In this document: positions 17,313 through 25,632 of the stretch, piece by piece
Layout of the letters: the number at the start of each line of letters is the position of its first letter
Numbering within the stretch: the stretch's first letter is position 1
Assembly (NCBI RefSeq): GCF_014648775.1
Contig: NZ_BMRT01000003.1
Location: 310,001 to 374,000 of the forward strand
Source of the DNA: Streptomyces abikoensis
GTDB lineage: Bacteria > Actinomycetota > Actinomycetes > Streptomycetales > Streptomycetaceae
Length of the DNA stretch: 64,000 bases
Reading direction: 5' to 3'
The notes under the pieces: model-generated
Told to the model about the DNA's origin: nothing
Databases searched by the model: none
The model's input: the letters and a program-made list of their open reading frames with translations, nothing else
Translations under genes and position numbers: made by a program

Positions 17313-17318
17313 GACGTA

Positions 17319-17472
17319 CAGCGCCCCGAAGGGGCGCGGGGAACTGCGCGATCGGCCGACGACGGCCCGCAGCCGCCACGCCACCCCGGGGTCCGGGCAA
17401 TCTGCGACCACGTCGTGGCTGGTCGCGCCCACGCGGCGGAGCCGCACGGTGTCACGGCCCCGCGCCCCTACG
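17319..17472. repeat. Streptomyces-type intergenic palindromic repeat element
   Basis: The block opens with GCGCCCCGAAGGGGCGCGGG followed by GAACTGCGCGA. It contains GACCACGTCGTGGCTGGTCG and closes with CCCCGCGCCCCTACGGGCGC. I recognise this combination as a sequence found repeatedly between Streptomyces genes, but I cannot count copies elsewhere. It has self-complementary ends and no coding potential. It fills most of the space between the ABC permease terminator and the pfkA stop. Confidence 0.65.
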
Positions 17473-17506
17473 GGCGCGATACCGCGCAGGACTGCGGCAA
17501 GCCCGT

Positions 17507-18532
17507 TCAGAAGACGGACTCCGCCTCGTCCATCCGGTCCTCCGGCACCCGCTTGAGCTCGGTGACGGCGTCGGCCAGCGGCACCATGTGGATGTCCGTG
17601 CCCTTGAGCGCGGTCATCTTGCCGAAGTCGCCCCGGTGGGCGGCCTCGACCGCGTGCCAGCCGAAGCGGGTGGCGAGGACGCGGTCGTACGCGGTGGGCG
17701 TGCCGCCGCGCTGGACGTGGCCGAGGATGACCGGGCGGGCCTCCTTGCCGAGGCGGCGCTCCAGCTCGGTGGCGAGCTTGGTGCCGATGCCGGCGAAGCG
17801 CTCGTGGCCGAACTGGTCTATGGCGCCCTTGGCGTAGTCCATGGTGCCCTCGGCCGGGTGGGCGCCCTCGGCGACACAGATGACGGCGAACTTCTTGCCC
17901 CGGGCGAAGCGTTCCTCGACCATCTTGACGAGGTCGGCCGGGTCGAAGGGACGCTCGGGCAGGCAGATGCCGTGGGCGCCGCCGGCCATGCCGGACTCCA
18001 GGGCGATCCACCCGGCGTGGCGACCCATGACCTCGACGACCATCACCCGCTGGTGGGACTCGGCGGTCGTCTTGAGCCGGTCGATGGCCTCCGTCGCGAC
18101 GCCGACGGCGGTGTCGAAACCGAAGGTGCGGTCCGTGGAGGAGATGTCGTTGTCGATGGTCTTCGGGACGCCGACGACGGGCAGGCCCGCGTCGGAGAGC
18201 ATCTTGGACGCGGTGAGCGTGCCCTCGCCGCCGATCGGGATCAGCACGTCGATGCCGAGGTCGCGGGCGAGCTCCTTGGAGCTCTCGCAGGCCTCGCGCA
18301 GCCGGGCGCGCTCCAGGCGGGAGGAGCCGAGGATGGTGCCGCCGCGGGCCAGGATGCCGCTGACGGCGTCCAGGTCGAGCTTGCGGTGGCGGCCGTCCAG
18401 CAGGCCCTTGAAGCCGTCCTCGAAGCCGATGACCTCGTCGCCGTGGCCGACGAGCGCCCGGTGTACCACCGAGCGGATGACAGCGTTCAGGCCGGGGCAG
18501 TCGCCGCCCGCCGTGAGGACTCCGATGCGCAT
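17507..18532 (-). CDS. pfkA: ATP-dependent 6-phosphofructokinase
   Basis: This 341-residue protein phosphorylates fructose 6-phosphate at the committed step of glycolysis. It begins MRIGVLTAGGDCPGLNAVIR, which includes the nucleotide-binding GGDCPGLN loop. IGGEGT occupies the site where PPi-dependent enzymes have GGDD, which favours ATP. The catalytic loop PKTIDNDI, the substrate loop VMGRHAGW and the effector-side VILGHVQRGGTPTAYDRVLATRFG are all present. It is divergent from pta across 210 bp. From memory this corresponds to the pfkA2 position (SCO5426) in S. coelicolor. Confidence 0.95.
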   Translation of the reverse strand: MRIGVLTAGGDCPGLNAVIRSVVHRALVGHGDEVIGFEDGFKGLLDGRHRKLDLDAVSGILARGGTILGSSRLERARLREACESSKELARDLGIDVLIPIGGEGTLTASKMLSDAGLPVVGVPKTIDNDISSTDRTFGFDTAVGVATEAIDRLKTTAESHQRVMVVEVMGRHAGWIALESGMAGGAHGICLPERPFDPADLVKMVEERFARGKKFAVICVAEGAHPAEGTMDYAKGAIDQFGHERFAGIGTKLATELERRLGKEARPVILGHVQRGGTPTAYDRVLATRFGWHAVEAAHRGDFGKMTALKGTDIHMVPLADAVTELKRVPEDRMDEAESVF

Positions 18533-18742
18533 CGTGCTGTTTCTCCTGCTCGCTACTGGTACCTGTGAGCCAGGCCGATTGTTTCATGGGCCGACGGCCT
18601 GCGTCGCATTCCGCCATCACCCTCCTGACGAGCGCCTTATCCACGAGCGCAGGTATTGTCAAGAGGTCAAGCCCACCCTAACGGGTTTATTTTCAGTCGA
18701 GCACTAGCCGAGTACTGGCCGAGGACGAGTAGGAGAGCACGC

Positions 18743-20839
18743 GTGACGCGCAGCGTGTACGTGACCGGGACCGACCGGGGCGACGGGCGCCAGGTCATCG
18801 AGCTGGGAGTCATGGAGCTCCTGACCCGCCATGTGGAGAAGGTGGGCGTCTTCCGTCCGCTCTTCCACGGCGACGGCCCCGACCGCCTCGTCGACCTGCT
18901 GCGGTCGCGCTACCGGATGGCACAGTCCCCCGACAGCGTCGTCGGCATGACCTACAACGAGGCGGCGGCCCTCCAGGCCGAGCGGGGCACGGACGAGCTG
19001 GTCTCCCGGCTCGTCGAGCGCTTCCACGCGGTCGCCCGCGACCACGAGTACGTGCTCGTCCTCGGCACCGACTTCGCGGGCACCACCCTCCCCGACGAGC
19101 TGGCCCTCAACGCCCGGCTGGCCAACGAGTTCGCCGCGTCCGTGATCACGGTCGTCGGCGGCCAGGAGCAGTCGGCCGAGTCGGTGCGCGCCGAGGCCCG
19201 CAACGCCTTCCGCGCCTACCACTCGCTGGGCTGCGACGTCGTCGCCCTGGTCGTCAACCGGGTCGCCCCGGCCGACCGCGAGGCCGTCGCGGAGCGGCTC
19301 TCCGCGAGCCTGCCCGTGCCCTGCTACGCCCTGCCCGAGGACAGCGCGCTGTCCGCGCCGACCGTGCGCCAGATCGTCCAGCAGCTGGGCGCCGAGGTGC
19401 TGCTCGGCGACGAGTCCGGGCTGGCCCGCGACGCCAAGGACTTCGTCTTCGGCGGCGCCATGCTGCCGGTCTTCCTCCCTGCCCTGACCGAGGGCTGCCT
19501 GGTGGTCACCCCCGGCGACCGCGTGGACCTGATCGTCGGCGCGCTGGCCGCGCACAGCGCCGGCGCCCCGGCCATCGCCGGTGTGCTGCTGACCCTCGAC
19601 GAGCGCCCGGGCCCGGACATCCTCGCCCTGGCCGGCCGGCTGGCCCCGGGCACGCCGGTGGTCTCCGTGCCGGGCGGGTCCTTCCCGACCGCCGCCGAGC
19701 TCTTCGCCGTCGAGGGCAAGCTGGAGGCGTCCTCGCCGCGCAAGGCGGAGACGGCCCTCGGCCTCTTCGAGCGCCACGTGGACACCGCCGAGCTGACGAA
19801 CCGCATCTCCGTGGCCCGCTCCGAGCGCGTCACGCCCATGATGTTCGAGCACGAGCTGATCGAGCGCTCCCGCTCCGCCCGCCGCCGCGTCGTCCTCCCC
19901 GAGGGCACCGAGGAGCGGGTGCTGCGCGCCGCCGACGTGCTGCTGCGCCGGGACGTCTGCGACCTGATCCTGCTGGGTGAGGAGGACGCGATCCGCAAGC
20001 GCGCCGCCGAGCTGAGCATCGACCTGGCCGACGCCCAGCTGATCGACCCGGCGACCTCGCCGCTGCGCGAGCGCTTCGCCGAGATCTACGCCAAGGTCCG
20101 TGCCCACAAGGGCATGACGGTCGAGCTGGCCCACGACGTCGTCGCCGACGTCTCCTACTTCGGCACCCTGATGGTCCAGGAGGGCCTGGCCGACGGCATG
20201 GTCTCCGGCGCGGTGCACTCCACCGCCGCCACCATCCGCCCCGCCTTCGAGATCATCAAGACGGCGCCGGGCGCCCAGATCGTCTCCTCGGTCTTCTTCA
20301 TGTGCCTGGCCGACCGGGTCCTGGTCTACGGCGACTGCGCGGTCAACCCCGACCCGAACGCCGAGCAGCTCGCGGACATCGCCATCCAGTCCGCCGAGAC
20401 CGCCCAGCAGTTCGGCGTCGAGCCGCGCGTGGCGATGCTGTCGTACTCCACCGGCACCTCCGGCTCCGGCGCGGACGTCGACAAGGTCCGCAAGGCCACC
20501 GAGCTCGTCCGGGAGCGCCGCCCCGACCTGCTGGTCGAGGGCCCGATCCAGTACGACGCCGCCGTCGACGCCCGGGTCGCCGCGACCAAGCTGCCCGGCT
20601 CCGAGGTCGCGGGCAAGGCCACGGTGCTGGTCTTCCCCGACCTGAACACCGGCAACAACACCTACAAGGCCGTCCAGCGCTCGGCCGGCGCGGTCGCGGT
20701 GGGCCCGGTCCTGCAGGGTCTGCGCAAGCCCGTCAACGACCTGTCGCGCGGCGCGCTGGTCCAGGACATCGTGAACACCGTGGCGATCACCGCCATCCAG
20801 GCCCAGGGCGACCAGCGCGGCGAACGCGTCGAGCCCTGA
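18743..20839 (+). CDS. pta: phosphate acetyltransferase, long form
   Basis: This protein has 698 residues from GTG 18743, preceded by AGGAGAG. It interconverts acetyl-CoA and acetyl phosphate. It has three parts: an N-terminal P-loop/dethiobiotin-synthetase-like domain (about 1-190, VYVTGTDRGDGRQ, with no Walker Lys), a DRTGG middle domain (about 215-330), and the C-terminal catalytic PTA domain (about 370-690). The catalytic domain has RRVVLPEGTEERVLRAA, GMVSGAVHSTAATIRPA, YSTGTSGSGADVDKV and FPDLNTGNNTYKAVQR. It is followed by ackA with an intervening hairpin, giving the classical Pta-AckA overflow/acetate module. Confidence 0.95.
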   Translation: MTRSVYVTGTDRGDGRQVIELGVMELLTRHVEKVGVFRPLFHGDGPDRLVDLLRSRYRMAQSPDSVVGMTYNEAAALQAERGTDELVSRLVERFHAVARDHEYVLVLGTDFAGTTLPDELALNARLANEFAASVITVVGGQEQSAESVRAEARNAFRAYHSLGCDVVALVVNRVAPADREAVAERLSASLPVPCYALPEDSALSAPTVRQIVQQLGAEVLLGDESGLARDAKDFVFGGAMLPVFLPALTEGCLVVTPGDRVDLIVGALAAHSAGAPAIAGVLLTLDERPGPDILALAGRLAPGTPVVSVPGGSFPTAAELFAVEGKLEASSPRKAETALGLFERHVDTAELTNRISVARSERVTPMMFEHELIERSRSARRRVVLPEGTEERVLRAADVLLRRDVCDLILLGEEDAIRKRAAELSIDLADAQLIDPATSPLRERFAEIYAKVRAHKGMTVELAHDVVADVSYFGTLMVQEGLADGMVSGAVHSTAATIRPAFEIIKTAPGAQIVSSVFFMCLADRVLVYGDCAVNPDPNAEQLADIAIQSAETAQQFGVEPRVAMLSYSTGTSGSGADVDKVRKATELVRERRPDLLVEGPIQYDAAVDARVAATKLPGSEVAGKATVLVFPDLNTGNNTYKAVQRSAGAVAVGPVLQGLRKPVNDLSRGALVQDIVNTVAITAIQAQGDQRGERVEP

Positions 20840-20847
20840 TCCGGCCC

Positions 20848-20878
20848 GCGGGGCCGGGGCACGCCGCCCCGGCCCCGC
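20848..20878 (+). terminator. hairpin between pta and ackA
   Basis: The arms GCGGGGCCGGGGC (20848-20860) and GCCCCGGCCCCGC (20866-20878) pair perfectly around ACGCC. Its position in the 87-bp gap could reduce read-through from pta into ackA or stabilise the processed upstream transcript. Confidence 0.6.
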
Positions 20879-20926
20879 AACCCTTGAGCCCCTCCTCGCA
20901 CCCGCACCCCCACACGGAAAGCCCCG

Positions 20927-22138
20927 ATGACTTCCAACGCCACCCGAGTCCTCGTCCTCAACTCCGGTTCGTCCTCGCTCAAGTACCAGCTGCTCGACAT
21001 GGCCGACGGCGCCCGGCTGGCCGCCGGCCTGGTCGAGCGCATCGGCGAGGAGACCTCGCGGCTGGCACACACCCCGCTGGCCTCGGGCGGCGAGAAGCGC
21101 GAGCGCACCGGCCCGATCGCCGACCACGACGCCGCGCTGCAGGCCGTCGGGGAGGAGCTGGCCGCCGACGGGCTGGGCCTGGACTCCCCGGAGCTGGCCG
21201 CGATCGGCCACCGGGTCGTGCACGGCGGCAGCGAGTTCACCGAGCCGACCCTGATCACGGACGAGGTCGTCGCGGAGATCGAGCGCCTGATCCCGGTGGC
21301 GCCGCTGCACAACCCGGCCAACATCACCGGCATCCGCACGGCGCGGCACCTCCGCCCCGACCTGCCGCAGGTCGCGGTGTTCGACACCGCCTTCCACACC
21401 ACGATGCCGGAGTCGGCCGCGCGCTACGCGATCGACACCGAGACGGCCGACGCGCACATGATCCGCCGCTACGGCTTCCACGGCACCTCGCACGCGTACG
21501 TCTCCCGCGAGACCGCCAAGCTGCTGGGCAAGGCCCCTGAAGAGGTCAACGTCATCGTGCTCCACCTGGGCAACGGCGCCTCGGCCTCCGCGGTGAAGGG
21601 CGGCCGCTGCGTCGACACCTCCATGGGCCTCACCCCGCTGGAGGGCCTGGTCATGGGCACCCGCTCCGGCGACCTGGACCCGGCGGTGCTGCTGCACCTG
21701 TCCCGCAACGCCGGGATGTCCGTCGACGAGATCGACTCGCTCCTCAACAAGAAGAGCGGTCTGATCGGACTGTGCGGCGACAACGACATGCGCGAGATCC
21801 GCCGGCGGATCGACGAGGGCGACGAGCGGGCGGCGCTCGCCTTCGACATCTACGTCCACCGGCTGAAGAAGTACATCGGCGCCTACTACGCGGTCCTGGG
21901 CAAGGTCGACGCCGTGGCCTTCACCGCGGGCGTCGGCGAGAACGCGGCCCCGGTCCGCGAGGCCGCCGTGGCGGGCCTGGAGGAGCTGGGCCTCGTGGTG
22001 GACGCCGGGCTCAACGAGATCCGTTCGGGCGAGCCGCGGCTGATCTCCCCCGAGTACGCGCGGGTCGCGGTCGCCGTGGTCCCGACGGACGAGGAGCTGG
22101 AGATCGCCACGCAGACGTACGCGCTGGTCAGCTCTTGA
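20927..22138 (+). CDS. ackA: acetate kinase
   Basis: This 403-residue member of the ASKHA fold converts acetyl phosphate and ADP to acetate and ATP, or the reverse. The N-terminal phosphate loop VLNSGSSSLKYQLLD, the catalytic AVFDTAFHTTMP region, RRYGFHGTSHAYVSRE, HLGNGASASAVKGGR, MGLTPLEGLVMGTRSGDLDP and FTAGVGENAAPVR are all canonical. Length is normal for the family. With pta it forms the reversible acetate pathway; the pyruvate kinase gene follows. Confidence 0.96.
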   Translation: MTSNATRVLVLNSGSSSLKYQLLDMADGARLAAGLVERIGEETSRLAHTPLASGGEKRERTGPIADHDAALQAVGEELAADGLGLDSPELAAIGHRVVHGGSEFTEPTLITDEVVAEIERLIPVAPLHNPANITGIRTARHLRPDLPQVAVFDTAFHTTMPESAARYAIDTETADAHMIRRYGFHGTSHAYVSRETAKLLGKAPEEVNVIVLHLGNGASASAVKGGRCVDTSMGLTPLEGLVMGTRSGDLDPAVLLHLSRNAGMSVDEIDSLLNKKSGLIGLCGDNDMREIRRRIDEGDERAALAFDIYVHRLKKYIGAYYAVLGKVDAVAFTAGVGENAAPVREAAVAGLEELGLVVDAGLNEIRSGEPRLISPEYARVAVAVVPTDEELEIATQTYALVSS

Positions 22139-22140
22139 TC

Positions 22141-22160
22141 AGCGGATCGTCATGATCCGT
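22141..22160 (+). terminator. short hairpin after ackA
   Basis: CGGATC (22143-22148) pairs with GATCCG (22154-22159) around GTCAT, directly after the ackA stop. It is followed by T-rich TTCCTTGGTCTTTCC. The stem is modest, so read-through into pyk is possible. Confidence 0.45.
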
Positions 22161-22221
22161 TCCTTGGTCTTTCCCACAGCTCGAATATTCCGCTCCGAAA
22201 CAAACCGATAGGATCTGCCCC

Positions 22222-23649
22222 ATGCGCCGTTCCAAAATCGTCTGCACCCTGGGCCCTGCCGTCGACTCCTTCGACCAGCTGAAGTCGCTGATCGAGGCCG
22301 GTATGAACGTGGCCCGTTTCAACATGAGCCACGGGTCCCACTCGGAGCACGAGGAGCGGTACAACCGCCTCCGCAAGGCCTCGGAGGAGACCGGCCGCGC
22401 GGTGGGCGTGCTGGCCGACCTCCAGGGCCCGAAGATCCGCCTGGAGACCTTCGCGGACGGCCCCGTGGAGCTGGTGCGCGGCGACGAGTTCACCATCACC
22501 GCCGAGGACGTCCCGGGCGACCGGACGATCTGCGGCACGACCTACAAGGGCCTGCCCGGCGACGTCGCCAAGGGCGACCAGATCCTCATCAACGACGGCA
22601 ACGTCGAGCTGCGGGTCACCGAGGTCGACGGCCCGCGCGTGAAGACGATCGTCATCGAGGGCGGCGTCATCTCCGACCACAAGGGCATCAACCTGCCCGG
22701 CGCGGCGGTGAACGTCCCGGCGTTGTCCGAGAAGGACGTCGAGGACCTGAAGTTCGCGCTCGCCATGGGCTGCGACATGGTGGCGCTGTCCTTCGTCCGC
22801 GACGCCAAGGACGTCCAGGACGTCCACCGCGTCATGGACCAGGTCGGCCGCCGGGTGCCGGTCATCGCCAAGGTCGAGAAGCCGCAGGCCGTCGACAACA
22901 TGGACGAGGTCGTCATGGCCTTCGACGGTGTGATGGTGGCCCGTGGCGACCTGGCGGTGGAGTACCCGCTGGAGCGCGTCCCGATGGTGCAGAAGCGCCT
23001 GATCGAGATGTGCCGCCGCAACGCCAAGCCGGTGATCGTCGCGACCCAGATGATGGAGTCGATGATCACCAACTCCCGTCCCACGCGCGCCGAGGCGTCC
23101 GACGTCGCCAACGCCATCCTGGACGGCGCGGACGCGGTCATGCTCTCCGCCGAGTCCTCGGTCGGCGCGTACCCGATCGAGACCGTCAAGACGATGTCCC
23201 GCATCGTCGAGGCGGCCGAGCAGGAGCTGCTCTCCAAGGGCCTCCAGCCGCTCGTCCCGGGCAAGAAGCCGCGCACGCAGGGCGGTTCCGTCGCCCGCGC
23301 CGCGTGCGAGATCGCGGACTTCCTGGGCGGCAAGGCGCTGGTCGCCTTCACCAAGTCCGGTGACACCGCCCGCCGGCTGTCCCGCTACCGCACGGCGCAG
23401 CCGATCCTGGCCTTCACCACGGACGCCTCGACCCGCAACCAGCTCACGCTGAGCTGGGGCGTCGAGACCTTCGTCGTCCCGCACGTGGACAACACGGACG
23501 CGATGGTCGACCTGGTCGACGCCGAGCTGCTCAAGCTCAAGCGTTACACCGAGGGCGACATCATGATCATCACGGCGGGCTCCCCGCCCGGCATCCCCGG
23601 CACCACCAACATGGTGCGGGTGCACCACCTGGGCGGCGAGAACCGCTAG
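22222..23649 (+). CDS. pyk: pyruvate kinase
   Basis: This 475-residue enzyme converts phosphoenolpyruvate and ADP to pyruvate and ATP. It begins RRSKIVCTLGPAVDS and contains VARFNMSHGSHSEH. The catalytic IAKVEKPQAVDNMDEV (Lys and Glu of the metal/phosphoryl site), GVMVARGDLAVEYPLE and VIVATQMMESMI motifs follow. The C-terminal allosteric domain is present (GKALVAFTKSGDTARRLSRYR). It lies downstream of ackA on the same strand and ends at a strong bidirectional terminator. From memory it corresponds to pyk2 (SCO5423) of S. coelicolor. Confidence 0.96.
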   Translation: MRRSKIVCTLGPAVDSFDQLKSLIEAGMNVARFNMSHGSHSEHEERYNRLRKASEETGRAVGVLADLQGPKIRLETFADGPVELVRGDEFTITAEDVPGDRTICGTTYKGLPGDVAKGDQILINDGNVELRVTEVDGPRVKTIVIEGGVISDHKGINLPGAAVNVPALSEKDVEDLKFALAMGCDMVALSFVRDAKDVQDVHRVMDQVGRRVPVIAKVEKPQAVDNMDEVVMAFDGVMVARGDLAVEYPLERVPMVQKRLIEMCRRNAKPVIVATQMMESMITNSRPTRAEASDVANAILDGADAVMLSAESSVGAYPIETVKTMSRIVEAAEQELLSKGLQPLVPGKKPRTQGGSVARAACEIADFLGGKALVAFTKSGDTARRLSRYRTAQPILAFTTDASTRNQLTLSWGVETFVVPHVDNTDAMVDLVDAELLKLKRYTEGDIMIITAGSPPGIPGTTNMVRVHHLGGENR

Positions 23650-23671
23650 GTTCCGGCGCCGGTACGCGCAC

Positions 23672-23720
23672 GACGGCCGTGGCCGCCGTCCCCCTCGCGG
23701 GGGCGGCGGCCACGGCCGTG
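23672..23720. terminator. bidirectional terminator between pyk and the convergent operon
   Basis: ACGGCCGTGGCCGCCG pairs with CGGCGGCCACGGCCGT, with CCCC/GGGG continuing the stem inside around TCGC. It serves pyk on the plus strand and the gene ending at 23742 on the minus strand. Confidence 0.85.
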
Positions 23721-23741
23721 TCGTACTCCGGTCTCTTCGGC

Positions 23742-25025
23742 CTACGGGTATGTGCCCTCCGTCTGGTACTGGTGGAGGTTCGGGATGTGCAGCGTCCCGC
23801 CGAACTGCCCCGCCTGACGGATCTTCACATTGGTGAAGAAGATCGGGATCGGCAGCTTGAGTCCCGGGATCAGCGGCGGCAGGCTCGTCGGCGACTGGGT
23901 GGACGGGAGGATCCCGAGGAGCTTCCCCTTCAGCTCCTCCGTGTACATGGTGACCTTGCCGCTCTTCAGCGTCGAGGTCGTCCCCATCCCGGCCACGTGG
24001 TACTGCTTGCCCTGGTTGTTGACGATCTGGTGGAGGTCCCTGATCTCCAGGGCGTCGGCGGTGAACTTGAGCACGGTCTTCTGCTGCTTGTTCGCCGTCG
24101 TGACGCGCTTGACGCCCTCATAGGTGAGACCGGTCAGGGTGAGCTTGCTCGCCTCCAGATACCAGGGCTGGTCGGGGAAGGCGTGGCCCTCGTTCTCGTC
24201 GACGACCGTGCCCTTGGGGCAGGGCCCCGGCTGCTTGCCGCCGGTCTCGCCGGTGGCCGAGGCAGTGGGCGAGGGCGACGCCGATTCCGAAGCGGAGGCG
24301 GAAGGCGATGGGGTCGCGGACGGGGAAGGCGTCGCGGACGCCTTCGGCTTCGGCTCGGCCACCGGCCCCGACACGGCCTTGTCCGGGCGCGACTGCTTCG
24401 GCGACGCCCCCTGTGCCGACTGTGAGGGCGAGGGCGACGCCGACGGACCGGTCCCGGGGGTCGGTTGCGTCCCGTTCTGCCCGCTCTTCCCACCGGTCAG
24501 GATGTCGGTGAGCTTCTTGCCGAGGCCCAGCGGATCCAGCGGGTCGACCGTCCCGGAGGGCGGGGTGACCGGCGAGGTCTTCGCGGGCTGCGAGCCGGAC
24601 GACGCGGCGGGGGGCTCCTGGCCCCGGTCCGCCGGTGCCGACGACGGTTCCTCGGCGCCGGGCGCGGTCTTTTTCGACGGGGGCGGCGTGTCCGTGGTCC
24701 CGGTGCGCTCGTCCGTGCCCGTACCCGTACCGGCGGTCGGGGGTTTCGGCGAGGGCGTCCCGCTCTCCCCCGCCTCCGTCGCGTCCGGCTCCGGAACCGT
24801 GTCCGGCGCGGTCACGCATCCCGCTTCCCCGAAGGGGTTCAGCGGCTGCGCGGGCCTGGCCTGCGCCAGCGTCGGCGTGAGGCCCATGCCCATCAGTACG
24901 GCGGTCGGCATCGCCGCGAGCGCGACCGCCTTGCCGGCCGGCATGTTCAGCCGGGCCAGCAGCGGCTTTCTCGGCGCGGCGTGGCGCGGGCCGTTCCCGG
25001 CGCCGTGCGCGCGGTCAGTCGGCAC
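23742..25025 (-). CDS. secreted hypothetical protein with Pro/Thr/Ser-rich linker
   Basis: This protein has 427 residues from GTG 25025, chosen because GGGAGG precedes it and it overlaps the DUF6114 stop by 11 nt. A basic leader and hydrophobic stretch (about residues 25-54, ending TLAQA) look like a signal peptide. A roughly 190-residue linker rich in Pro, Thr, Ser and Gly follows. The C-terminal domain of about 160 residues contains PWYLEASKLTLTGLTYEGVKRV, ALEIRDLHQIVNN and KGKLLGILPSTQSP, a beta-rich pattern I cannot name. It is the third gene of a DUF6230-DUF6114 operon and probably acts outside the membrane with those products. Confidence 0.75.
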   Translation of the reverse strand: MPTDRAHGAGNGPRHAAPRKPLLARLNMPAGKAVALAAMPTAVLMGMGLTPTLAQARPAQPLNPFGEAGCVTAPDTVPEPDATEAGESGTPSPKPPTAGTGTGTDERTGTTDTPPPSKKTAPGAEEPSSAPADRGQEPPAASSGSQPAKTSPVTPPSGTVDPLDPLGLGKKLTDILTGGKSGQNGTQPTPGTGPSASPSPSQSAQGASPKQSRPDKAVSGPVAEPKPKASATPSPSATPSPSASASESASPSPTASATGETGGKQPGPCPKGTVVDENEGHAFPDQPWYLEASKLTLTGLTYEGVKRVTTANKQQKTVLKFTADALEIRDLHQIVNNQGKQYHVAGMGTTSTLKSGKVTMYTEELKGKLLGILPSTQSPTSLPPLIPGLKLPIPIFFTNVKIRQAGQFGGTLHIPNLHQYQTEGTYP

Positions 25026-25473
25026 GGTGCCTCCCGTCCGGCTCACCGGGCGACGGGACGACCGGCTCGGGCCGCGCCTCTCCCGGCGCCCAGGACACCC
25101 CGAGGCCGCCGCCGATCAGCGCCAGCAGGAATCCCACCAGGAAGGCGCCGAAATTGGAGACGACGAGGGAGACCAGCGCGAGGAGGATCGCGGCGACGCC
25201 GGCGAAGACCCTCGACTGCGGCTGGTACCACATGGTCAGGCCCAGCACGATCAGCAGTACGCCGATGATCAGCGATCCGGCGCCGGCCGTCGTGGCCATC
25301 CGGAACTGGAGATCGCCCAGCGAGACCGTCTGGTAGGGGATGTACATGACCGGGACCCCGGCCAGGATGCACAACAGGCCGCCCCAGAAGGGGCGTCGGC
25401 CCCGCCAGTCCCAGAACGAACGGCGGGTGCGGCCGAGCGTGTCGATCAGCCGTGGTCGCGTATCGGCGCTCAT
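25015..25473 (-). CDS. DUF6114-family membrane protein
   Basis: This protein has 152 residues from ATG 25473, preceded by GAGGAGCTGTACC. Four hydrophobic segments occupy about residues 30-48, 58-80, 85-100 and 100-125, in GGLLCILAGVPVMYIP, GAGSLIIGVLLIVLGLTMWY and GVAAILLALVSLVVSNFGAFLVGFLLALIGG. The N-terminal FWDWRGRRPFWGGLL motif is characteristic of the family as I remember it. Function is unknown. It sits between DUF6230 and the secreted protein, overlapping the latter, which argues for a shared envelope role. Confidence 0.8.
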   Translation of the reverse strand: MSADTRPRLIDTLGRTRRSFWDWRGRRPFWGGLLCILAGVPVMYIPYQTVSLGDLQFRMATTAGAGSLIIGVLLIVLGLTMWYQPQSRVFAGVAAILLALVSLVVSNFGAFLVGFLLALIGGGLGVSWAPGEARPEPVVPSPGEPDGRHRAD

Positions 25474-25591
25474 GGTGTACAGCTCCTCGGGACTGGCGAA
25501 TCGGTGGTGCGTGGCGCTCAGTGACGCGTGGCGGCGCTCACGGGCGCGGCCGTGCTCACGGGCGCGGTCGTGGTCGCGGAAGGCGGCCGGT

Positions 25592-25629
25592 GACGGGCGT
25601 GGGGCCGGCGGCCCGGTCCCACGCCCGTC
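25592..25629 (-). terminator. hairpin between DUF6230 and DUF6114 genes
   Basis: GACGGGCGTGGG (25592-25603) pairs perfectly with CCCACGCCCGTC (25618-25629) directly after the DUF6230 stop. It may attenuate the operon so that DUF6230 is made in excess. Next to it, an 18-nt GCTCACGGGCGCGG(C/T)CGT unit is repeated at about 25535-25570. Confidence 0.6.
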
Positions 25630-25632
25630 CCG

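Noticed and set aside
18704..21859. A 1051-codon minus-strand frame across pta and ackA
   Set aside because: It overlaps two unmistakable enzymes on the other strand and has Gly/Arg/Val shadow composition.
25026..25046. GTG 25046 as start of the secreted protein
   Set aside because: It has no ribosome site; GTG 25025 has GGGAGG upstream and overlaps the preceding stop, as expected for coupling.
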